From IMG/VR virus record IMGVR_UViG_3300040801_001541, positions 1 through 36,978 of that record: a DNA stretch of 36,978 bases. The stretch is one strand, 5' to 3'. The stretch is from a virus. Both the position numbers and the translations under genes were made by a program. The notes under the pieces are model-generated. The model was not told where the DNA came from and searched no databases. It saw only the letters and a program-made list of their open reading frames with translations. Below are positions 30,887-36,978 of this stretch, in pieces; the first letter of the stretch is position 1, and every line of letters begins with the position of its first letter.

Positions 30887-31305
30887 CCGGCCGTCCACGA
30901 CTCGCGAACACGATCGGCGTCGACGTCCAGGAGCTCATCACCGACCGCGAGGAGGGGCTGAAGGTCGCCGAGATCGCAGAGCGGCATGGGCTGTCGGTGG
31001 GGCAGGTCAACCATCTGGTGAAGTCGGAGGGATGCCTTGAGCAGTGGAAAGCCGCGCTCCCGGGCAGGTCGGGCGAACCGATCCCGTCCGTTGAGAAGGC
31101 GGTCCGCGCGATCATGCGCGAGCACACCGAGCTCACGATCGAGCGTGGTCTCACCGGCGGCTATGTCGCGACGATTGACGACGTACCAGGCGAAGAGCGC
31201 CGGACCCTGCAGCACGCTCTGCACAATGCCCGGAAGGCGCAGGCTGCAAAGACCCCTCAGAAGAACAGTTATCCGATGCAGAGGAATGGAGATTTGAAGG
31301 GATGA
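30883..31305 (+). CDS. Helix-turn-helix early protein
   Basis: The 140-residue product starts in an ATGA overlap. Residues about 24-50 (EGLKVAEIAERHGLSVGQVN) form a clear helix-turn-helix; the basic N-terminus (TGRPRLANT) also suits DNA contact. The middle has EKAVRAIMREHTELTIERGL, and the end is Lys/Gln-rich. It may be a transcription regulator of early genes. The family is not named with certainty. Confidence 0.6.
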   Translation: MTGRPRLANTIGVDVQELITDREEGLKVAEIAERHGLSVGQVNHLVKSEGCLEQWKAALPGRSGEPIPSVEKAVRAIMREHTELTIERGLTGGYVATIDDVPGEERRTLQHALHNARKAQAAKTPQKNSYPMQRNGDLKG

Positions 31306-31613
31306 GGGAAAGCGAGATGGAGACGGACAGGGTCATAGTACCGGTCGGCTGGATCAGCGCGAAGGAACTTCTCCCGGAACATCATCAAGCAGTCGTGTTC
31401 GTCGTCGACTCACCCGAGATTCCAGAGATCCACCGTTCGATCGCTGGCGGGTTCTTCTCGGCGAGAATATCGGCGTTCTTTGACTCTTGTGCAATGTATG
31501 AGTGGCGAGCGTCTCACTGGATGCCCGCTCCGCACCCGCCGTCGGAAACGCTGAAACCCTCCTCTGAGGCGGTTTCGCACCCCAAGCATGACATACTTGG
31601 TGGTATGACATGA
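31302..31613 (+). CDS. DUF551-like protein
   Basis: The 103-residue product starts in an ATGA overlap. It has VGWISAKELLPEHHQAVVFV and MYEWRASHWMPAPHPPSETL, matching the GWIS-x-K-x-LP beginning and the THWMP-PxPP end of DUF551, a family common in phages with no known role. The last 25 residues continue past the normal domain end, into the region of the repeated ATGACAT motif. Confidence 0.75.
   Translation: MRESEMETDRVIVPVGWISAKELLPEHHQAVVFVVDSPEIPEIHRSIAGGFFSARISAFFDSCAMYEWRASHWMPAPHPPSETLKPSSEAVSHPKHDILGGMT
31582..31611. repeat. Inverted and direct repeats at the recombinase start
   Basis: CCAAG (31582-31586) and CTTGG (31596-31600) form an inverted repeat with a nine-base centre, and ATGACAT occurs at 31588-31594 and 31605-31611, overlapping the ATG of the recombinase gene. 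The size is roughly that of a tyrosine recombinase core site, but arms are short and imperfect. Confidence 0.35.
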
Positions 31614-32452
31614 AATACGACCGGGACGCGCTGCTGGCGATCCGAGACTCCTACGTCGACGACACCCGGCTGTTCATCCGCTTTCTCGAGGCACGCAATC
31701 TCGACATGTCGGTGGACGCGCTGCGGGAGTACCTCGACTACCTGAAGGAGAAGGGGTACGCGGTCGAGACGATCGCGAAGCGGATCAAGGGCGCGAAGAA
31801 CCGGCTCTGGCGGGTGCTCCTGACGAACGCGGAGACGATGACGGTGATCGATCGGTTTCGCTTCAAGGAGGAGATCGACGAGATCAAGCCCGGCAAGCGC
31901 ACGTCGATCGAGGTCCCGCTCGACGAGGTCCCTACGCGCGATGAGCGTGCGGCGTTGCTCGCATCCGACGCGGTGTCCGAGCGGGTGAAGTGGTTCGTGA
32001 AGCTCCTTTCAACCAGTGGGCTCCGCGTGAGCGAGCTCGCCGGGATACGGCTCGCCGACTGCCGGCGCGGGCAGGGGTTCTATGCCGTTCGAATCTCGGG
32101 CAAGGGCGACCGGGAGCGGACTGTCTACTGGCGCCCAGCGGAGTTCGAAGGGGCGAGGGCGTTCTTCAACGGAGAGACATATCTCCTCGAGACTCGCGGC
32201 GGCCGCAAGTACGACCGACGAGAGATCTCGGACCCGATCCGCAACTCGTGCCTGGGCGTTCTCGGCAAGAGCTACGGAGCGCACAGCTGGCGGCACTACT
32301 ACGCGACCGAGAAGCTCCTCTCAGGGAGCAGCCTGAAAGCCGTCTCCCAGTACATCGGACACGCAAGCACGAGCCTGACAGGCGACGTGTACATCCACGA
32401 CCGTCTCGGGCCGGACGACATCGAGACGTTCGAAGACCAAGAACAGGGGTAG
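31610..32452 (+). CDS. Second tyrosine recombinase (XerC/D-like)
   Basis: The 280-residue enzyme has the full catalytic set: Arg139 (SGLRVSELAG), Lys165 (SGKGDRERTVYW), His225/Arg228 (AHSWRHYYAT), His251 (IGHAST) and Tyr261 (DVYIHDRL). It has no arm-binding N-terminal domain, only a SAM-like core-binding domain (about 5-95), and is much shorter than the 429-residue integrase. Such enzymes resolve dimers or act at a local site. Its neighbours are early genes with no att site, so a multimer-resolution or plasmid-like role is possible. Confidence 0.88.
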   Translation: MKYDRDALLAIRDSYVDDTRLFIRFLEARNLDMSVDALREYLDYLKEKGYAVETIAKRIKGAKNRLWRVLLTNAETMTVIDRFRFKEEIDEIKPGKRTSIEVPLDEVPTRDERAALLASDAVSERVKWFVKLLSTSGLRVSELAGIRLADCRRGQGFYAVRISGKGDRERTVYWRPAEFEGARAFFNGETYLLETRGGRKYDRREISDPIRNSCLGVLGKSYGAHSWRHYYATEKLLSGSSLKAVSQYIGHASTSLTGDVYIHDRLGPDDIETFEDQEQG

Positions 32453-32454
32453 AT

Positions 32455-32778
32455 ATGCCGAGCGCAGAGATTCGAAAGCAGATGGAGCAGATGAAGCGGA
32501 AGGACGTGAAGCAGGCGTTCGCCACCGCCGGCGACGGCATTATCGGGGGCTCGCTCGAGTTCCTCGCGCGGTACGTCGTGCACATGGAGCGCACGCGCCA
32601 GGCGGTGAAGGACGAGCTCGACCGGGTGCGCCTCGCGCTCGAGGAGTCGAAGGAGCGACACGCGCGCTGGGCAGAGGAAGCGATGCACGAGCGGGAGCTG
32701 CGGCAGACCGTCGAGCAGGGGCTCGACCAGGCGACCGCGGAGCTCTCGTCGGCTCTCGAGGGAGGGATAGAGCGATGA
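32455..32778 (+). CDS. Coiled-coil early protein
   Basis: The 107-residue product starts at ATG 32455. It has a short basic beginning (RKQMEQMKRKDVKQAFATAG), then a GGSLEFLARYVVHMERTRQA helix and a long Glu/Arg coiled coil to the end. It overlaps the next gene by four bases, which encodes a membrane protein. No family is recognised. Confidence 0.6.
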   Translation: MPSAEIRKQMEQMKRKDVKQAFATAGDGIIGGSLEFLARYVVHMERTRQAVKDELDRVRLALEESKERHARWAEEAMHERELRQTVEQGLDQATAELSSALEGGIER

Positions 32779-32972
32779 TCGGTGAATGGAAGCGCAATCC
32801 GGCGGTGTCGATCTTCTCCGCCGGCGCGGCACTGCTGGTCGCGGTGCTCGTCGCGTTTGTGGCGCTCTACGCGGGCGGGGTTCGAGCGGTGCCGATCTGG
32901 CTCGCTCTCGTGCTCTCGATCCTGTCGGCAGGCGGAATGTTTCTCGCCTCCTGGGGGATGGTAGAGTCATGA
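32775..32972 (+). CDS. Small two-TM membrane protein
   Basis: The 65-residue product begins IGEWKRNPAVSIFSAGAALL. Two hydrophobic helices are visible: about residues 14-33 (FSAGAALLVAVLVAFVALYA) and about 40-60 (IWLALVLSILSAGGMFLASW). It has the size and topology of a class II holin, and its stop overlaps the ATG of the M23 peptidase gene. That makes it a holin or antiholin candidate paired with the second M23 enzyme. Confidence 0.65.
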   Translation: MIGEWKRNPAVSIFSAGAALLVAVLVAFVALYAGGVRAVPIWLALVLSILSAGGMFLASWGMVES

Positions 32973-33613
32973 GGCGCGACGTACCCATGATCGCCGCGGT
33001 GCTGCTCCTATGCATCGTGCTCCTCCTGCTCGCGATGATCCTGTTCGAGCGCTCGGTGCGGCAGGGAGCCGAGATCGAGGCGCTCGAGGCCGAGCTCGCG
33101 GCGACGCTCTCTGAGGCCGAGCCACGCTCCGGGGGCGCCGAGAGCGCGCCTCCTCCGCAGCAGGTCGCCACGTCGCGTTACACGTTTCCGATCGCGGAGA
33201 CCGACTACCTCACGCTCACGAGTCCCTACGGCTACCGGATCAGCCCGATCCTGCAGATCGAACGCTATCACCAGGGCGTCGACATCGCGGCGACGTGGAG
33301 AGCCCAGGTCGTTGCGATCGCAGACGGCGAGGTCGTCGAGCACTGGCCGGCGCCCGACGGGTACTTCCGCGGGCACGACGTCTACGGCGGGCTCGTCGTG
33401 GTCGAGCACGCGAACGGCTGGCGATCGCTTTACGCGCACCTCTCCGAGACGCGCGTGCACACCGGATGGTCGGTGCGAGCCGGGCAGGTGATAGGGCGGG
33501 TGGGAAGCACCGGGCAGAGCCGCGGCGCACACCTTCACTTCGAGCTCATGGACGCGACCGGACGCCGGCACAATCCGCTGCTCTACGTGCAGCCGAAAGG
33601 AGGAGAGCGATGA
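32969..33613 (+). CDS. Membrane-anchored M23 metallopeptidase
   Basis: The 214-residue protein has a transmembrane or signal-anchor helix (about residues 7-26, MIAAVLLLCIVLLLLAMILF), a short coiled coil, a Pro-rich linker, and a complete M23 domain (about 75-205). The domain starts TSPYGYRISPILQIERYHQGVD (in part: HQGVD at 101-105), then YAHLSET with His157, and GAHLHFEL with His188 and His190. All zinc ligands and the catalytic His are present. It would cleave murein from the periplasmic side of the inner membrane. A second M23 gene lies in the lysis region, so the two likely have different jobs. Confidence 0.88.
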   Translation: MRRDVPMIAAVLLLCIVLLLLAMILFERSVRQGAEIEALEAELAATLSEAEPRSGGAESAPPPQQVATSRYTFPIAETDYLTLTSPYGYRISPILQIERYHQGVDIAATWRAQVVAIADGEVVEHWPAPDGYFRGHDVYGGLVVVEHANGWRSLYAHLSETRVHTGWSVRAGQVIGRVGSTGQSRGAHLHFELMDATGRRHNPLLYVQPKGGER

Positions 33614-33876
33614 AGCGATGGGTCTATCTCAACGCGGTGTACGTGACGGGGCTCGGCTACGAGCTCGAGGTCACGCGATCCGGGCGGGTGTACGTGCGCG
33701 AGGACGGTCACCTCCAGCGGGCCGACGCGATGGTGACACGCACAGGGATGCTCGCGATCAGTGGACCGCACGAGCAGGCGTTCACGTTGCGGCCGGATAT
33801 GACGCTCGTGGTGCACGGGGACCAGGAGCGGGAGGTGCGGCCGCTCGGAGAGAAGCAGAAGGAGCACAGCGCGTGA
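33610..33876 (+). CDS. Small early protein, unknown
   Basis: The 88-residue product starts in an ATGA overlap with the M23 gene after GGAGGAG. It reads MKRWVYLNAVYVTGLGYELE and SGRVYVREDGHLQRADAMVT, a beta-rich pattern with a basic C-terminus. No family is recognised. The stop overlaps the next GTG. Confidence 0.6.
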   Translation: MKRWVYLNAVYVTGLGYELEVTRSGRVYVREDGHLQRADAMVTRTGMLAISGPHEQAFTLRPDMTLVVHGDQEREVRPLGEKQKEHSA

Positions 33877-34328
33877 GCTACGCAGAGAACACGAGCGTTC
33901 CGGTGGAGCGCAGCAAGGCAGAGATCGAGCGGGTGCTCGAGCGCTACGGTGCGGAGGGGTTCATGTACGGAATCCGGCAGGACCGCGCGGTGATCGCGTT
34001 CGAAGCGAATGCTCGCCACGTCCGGTTCATCCTGCCGTTCCCGGATCCGCAGTCTCCTGAGTTCGTCACGACACCCACGGGCCGCCGGCGGAAGGGCGAC
34101 GCGGTGAACTCCGCCTACGATCAGGAGGTGCGAAGACGCTGGCGCGCGCTCGCCTTGGCGATCAAGGCGAAGCTCGAGGCGGTAGACACCGGCATCACCG
34201 AGTTCGACGAGGAATTCCTCGCGCACATCGTCATGCCGGGCGGGAAGACGGTCGCGGAGACCGCGATCCCGGCGGTGCAGAAGGCATACACGAACGGAGA
34301 GGCGGTGCCGCTTCTCCCGGGCTACTGA
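33873..34328 (+). CDS. Conserved phage protein of unknown function
   Basis: The 151-residue product starts at GTG 33873. It reads SVPVERSKAEIERVLERYGA, GFMYGIRQDRAVIAFEA, RFILPFPDP, RRRWRALALAIKAKLEAVDT and EFDEEFLAHIVMPGGKTVAE, ending LLPGY. These blocks in this order belong to a conserved family found in early regions of many siphoviruses next to replication genes. The function is unknown. It precedes the replication initiator-like gene by 16 bases, fitting that context. Confidence 0.78.
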   Translation: MSYAENTSVPVERSKAEIERVLERYGAEGFMYGIRQDRAVIAFEANARHVRFILPFPDPQSPEFVTTPTGRRRKGDAVNSAYDQEVRRRWRALALAIKAKLEAVDTGITEFDEEFLAHIVMPGGKTVAETAIPAVQKAYTNGEAVPLLPGY

Positions 34329-34344
34329 GAAACTGGGGGCATCT

Positions 34345-35180
<836 letters not shown>

Positions 35181-35184
<4 letters not shown>

Positions 35185-35552
35185 GCATCGACGATTTTTC
35201 GACTGCGGAGGAGTTTGGCAAACGGCTTGAAGACTACTTCGGCGGCAAGAAGTACACCAGGCAGCAGAAACACGAGATCAAGCGCTGGGCCGAGCGGAGA
35301 TCGCCGAGAACGCGGTATCTGGTCTACCGACTCGTCGTCGAGAAGGAACGCTTTCTGCCGCTGGTAGCAACGCTCAACGAGCTCTTGGTCGAGGCCGAAG
35401 ACGGGTATCCGGAGCTCGACCGTGCTCGGGCTCCCTCCGGGGCGAAACAGATCACCGACGACGCCGGGTGGACAGACGAAGACATGGAGCGCGCCCTCGA
35501 GCAGTTCCGCACGATCGCCGGCCGCGCGGCAGAGGCGAGGAGGTTCGGATGA
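35181..35552 (+). CDS. Replication-associated small protein, unknown
   Basis: The 123-residue product starts at ATG 35181 (GGAGG upstream, ATGA overlap with the initiator-like gene); a small in-frame extension upstream is unlikely. It contains DFSTAEEFGKRLEDYFGGKK, YLVYRLVVEKERFLPLVATL and an acidic C-terminus. The location just after a replication initiator suggests a helper such as a helicase loader, but there is no Walker motif and no family match. Confidence 0.6.
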
Positions 35553-35806
35553 CGAGCAAGCAGCAGGAGCAGCCGGATATCCGGCAACTGAGCGAGGCGG
35601 TGGAGGCCACCCGGATCGCGCTGCAGGATGCGGAGAGCGAGGAGCAGGAGGCACGCCGGCGCAGGACGGATGCGCTCAACCGGCACAACGAAGCGTGCAG
35701 GGCGTTTGACGCAGCGGTTGAGGAGCTGCGGAAGCTCTCACCACGGGAGACGGACTGGCATCGCATGGTGCATCCGCCCCGAAACTACCAGGTGAGCGAA
35801 TCATGA
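35549..35806 (+). CDS. Coiled-coil early protein
   Basis: The 85-residue product starts at ATG 35549 in an ATGA overlap. It is nearly all coiled coil (RQLSEAVEATRIALQDAESE and EEQEARRRRTDALNRHNEAC), ending with a short Trp/Pro segment. No family is recognised. It overlaps the second ASCH-like gene by four bases. Confidence 0.6.
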   Translation: MTSKQQEQPDIRQLSEAVEATRIALQDAESEEQEARRRRTDALNRHNEACRAFDAAVEELRKLSPRETDWHRMVHPPRNYQVSES

Positions 35807-36387
35807 AGGCTCGACCGATCCTCATGAGCGGCCCGATGGTGCAGGCGATCCTGGCGGGGCGCAAGACCCAGACGCGGCGGGTGCTGAAGCCGCAGCCCGG
35901 TCAAGGGCTGTTGGGTCCGCGATCGGAAGACGGTCGGTGGATGATTGGAGGAGCGATCAGTCAGGTGCTCGGACGATGCCCCTACGGCCAGCCTGGTGAC
36001 CTGCTGTGGGTTCGGGAAACTCACTACGTCGCAGAAGGTATGCGCGTCATCTACCGGGCCGATGATCCCGACGCTTCGGTGCGCTGGACACCGTCGATCT
36101 ACACGCCCCGGTGGGCTTCCCGCCTGACGCTTCACATCACAGACGCGAGCGTGGAGCGGGTGCAGGACATCAGCGAGGAGGAGGCCGAAGCAGAAGGTGC
36201 GCCGCTCTGGATTCAGGATGCAATACCCGGTGTCACGCACGCGAAGCCAAAGGGCTACCGTCCAGGGTTCGCGGAGCTGTGGGACTCCATCAACGCAAAG
36301 CGCGGCTACTCGTGGGCGATGAATCCGTGGGTGTGGGTGATCGAGTTCGTGGCGATCCAGCGCAATGTGGACGAGGTGCGCGCGTGA
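35803..36387 (+). CDS. ASCH/PUA-like phage protein, copy 2
   Basis: The 194-residue protein is a paralogue of the 29843 product: RPILMSGPMVQAILAGRKTQ, then the same CPYGQPGDLLWVRETHYV and YRADDPDASVRW blocks, diverging after HITDASVERVQDI, and again similar at the end (ELWDSINAKRGYSWAMNPWV). Nucleotides 35901-36145 match 29941-30185 with about 12 differences by hand count, whereas the first 98 bases differ at about 20 positions. That is stronger similarity in the core than in the N-terminus, unlike normal divergence. The function is the same as for copy 1, presumably. Confidence 0.82.
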   Translation: MKARPILMSGPMVQAILAGRKTQTRRVLKPQPGQGLLGPRSEDGRWMIGGAISQVLGRCPYGQPGDLLWVRETHYVAEGMRVIYRADDPDASVRWTPSIYTPRWASRLTLHITDASVERVQDISEEEAEAEGAPLWIQDAIPGVTHAKPKGYRPGFAELWDSINAKRGYSWAMNPWVWVIEFVAIQRNVDEVRA

Positions 36388-36563
36388 GGTGCCCACACTG
36401 CGGACACAAGAAGAGCTTCGTCCGCCGGACTGAAGTAACAGACCATGTTGTCTGGCGAGTTCGGGTGTGTCGGCGGTGTGACCAGGCGTGGAACACCAGC
36501 GAGATGCAGGACAAGAAAGCCACGAGGATCGGGAGACCTCCTGTCGAGAGCGCCAACACATAA
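36384..36563 (+). CDS. Zinc-ribbon protein, NrdR-like
   Basis: Starting at GTG 36384 in a GTGA overlap, the 59-residue product has Cys3/Cys6 (RCPHCGHKK) and Cys29/Cys32 (VRVCRRCDQAWNTSE). The layout RCPxCG, then a beta stretch and VCxxC-x-x-x-F/W-xT-xE, is that of the NrdR-type zinc ribbon without the ATP-cone. It is the last gene of the early operon and lies just before the control region of the packaging genes, so a late-gene regulator is possible. Confidence 0.72.
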   Translation: MRCPHCGHKKSFVRRTEVTDHVVWRVRVCRRCDQAWNTSEMQDKKATRIGRPPVESANT

Positions 36564-36585
36564 GTCCGCTACATATAGCGGACTT
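36562..36585 (+). terminator. Perfect stem-loop after the early operon
   Basis: AAGTCCGCTA (36562-36571) pairs perfectly with TAGCGGACTT (36576-36585) around CATA. It overlaps the stop of the zinc-ribbon gene. No T-run follows, so it could be an operator palindrome as easily as a terminator. Two copies of CCGCAC (36586-36591, 36597-36602) follow, 11 bases apart. Confidence 0.55.
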
Positions 36586-36608
36586 CCGCACATCTACCGC
36601 ACTTTTCA

Positions 36609-36665
36609 TTGAGGCGGCACAAGATATGGAAGGATACTCCGAGTAGGTTGCACCGTGCGGGTGCA
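36609..36665 (+). promoter_or_regulatory. Possible late promoter and leader stem-loop
   Basis: TTGAGG (36609-36614) and GATACT (36633-36638) are 18 bases apart, a weak promoter-like match. A hairpin TGCACC (36649-36654) / GGTGCA (36660-36665) follows in the leader, before the HNH gene. The site is in the right place to start late transcription through HNH and terminase genes. Confidence 0.4.
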
Positions 36666-36704
36666 GTGACGAACTGCTCGAAAGAGCACCTACAAGGAGT
36701 AGCG

Positions 36705-36978
36705 GTGCCGAAGCGACCACCACGACCGTGTAAGCACCCAGGATGCCCCAACCTCTCCTTTACCGGATACTGCGAGGAGCACGCTCCCGCAGTTCCGGTT
36801 TCTTCATCCAACCACAACAGACCGTCGGCTGCGCGCCGTGGGTACGACAGGACGTGGCAACGGGTCCGAGCTCGCGTCCTGATCGCCCACGGCATTCCTC
36901 GCAGTCAGTGGAAGCTCTATGACGTGGACCATCGGCCTGCGTATGACCCGGCGGTCGAGCCGGATCACCGGCAGTACA
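36705..36978 (+). CDS. HNH endonuclease, N-terminal part (cut by window end)
   Basis: The frame begins at GTG 36705 with AAGGAGT six bases upstream and runs 91 codons to the window end. A Cys/His cluster (PCKHPGCPNLSFTGYCEEH) is followed by RRGYDRTWQRVRARVLIAHG and YDVDHRPAYDP, the first His of the HNH motif in DVDH. The C-terminal half with LVPMLRADHSRKT is at bases 2-184 of the window. Such zinc-finger HNH proteins lie just before terminase genes in cos phages and help cleave genome ends. The first half alone lacks the second metal-binding His. Confidence 0.8.
   Translation, partial: MPKRPPRPCKHPGCPNLSFTGYCEEHAPAVPVSSSNHNRPSAARRGYDRTWQRVRARVLIAHGIPRSQWKLYDVDHRPAYDPAVEPDHRQY

Overview
This window looks like almost the whole genome of a temperate, long-tailed (siphovirus-type) phage of the HK97-fold Caudoviricetes. 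It is linearised inside an HNH endonuclease gene: the right end carries that gene's N-terminal half and the left end its C-terminal half. The DNA is GC-rich with G/C-biased third codon positions. Genes are packed tightly, with many ATGA/GTGA stop-start overlaps and many GTG starts. The att core is the 3' part of a proline tRNA (anticodon CGG) with no encoded CCA. The host is a GC-rich bacterium that I cannot name from this sequence.

Layout. (1) 1-9.5 kb, + strand: HNH tail end, small and large terminase, portal fused to a MuF-like domain, prohead protease, HK97-type major capsid, a small head protein, connector and tail-completion genes, major tail protein, then two tail-assembly chaperone frames linked by a canonical A AAA AAC -1 slippery site. 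(2) 9.5-16.1 kb: tape measure, a 970-residue tail tip/fibre protein and small fibre-associated genes. (3) 16.1-18.8 kb: a class 3 lipase-like protein, a membrane-anchored protein, an M23 peptidase, a holin-like protein and two overlapping frames that resemble a spanin pair. (4) 18.83-19.15 kb: attP, with paired direct repeats on both sides of the tRNA-Pro core and an integrase promoter embedded in one repeat. (5) 19.15-22.3 kb: integrase, then a TcmP plus DUF5131 (Gp37/Gp68) cargo pair. (6) 22.3-24.55 kb, - strand: an unknown protein, a two-TM acidic protein, a zinc ribbon, an exported protein and a ribbon-helix-helix (RHH) repressor. (7) 24.55-24.65 kb: a divergent switch region with two good sigma70-like promoters and shared operator half-sites. 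(8) 24.65-36.56 kb, + strand: one nearly continuous early operon holding a second RHH protein, a DUF3102-like protein, RusA, replication-associated proteins, Lar-like and other zinc ribbons, an orphan ParB, two paralogous ASCH-like proteins, a second tyrosine recombinase, a membrane protein plus a second M23 peptidase, and a winged-helix replication protein.

How it probably works (inference). In the lysogen the leftward RHH repressor holds down the rightward early promoter and perhaps its own, while the leftward accessory genes and the TcmP/DUF5131 pair may be expressed as cargo. On induction the rightward operon drives replication and recombination. Late transcription probably enters through the structured 36.56-36.70 kb region and runs through HNH, packaging, head, tail and lysis genes across the window ends.

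Most worth a second look: the two-RHH switch with a near-leaderless early mRNA, the TcmP/DUF5131 pair beside the integrase, the ASCH paralogues that share a 245-bp core at about 95% identity, the lipase in the lysis region, two separate M23 peptidase modules, and the overlapping spanin-like frames.
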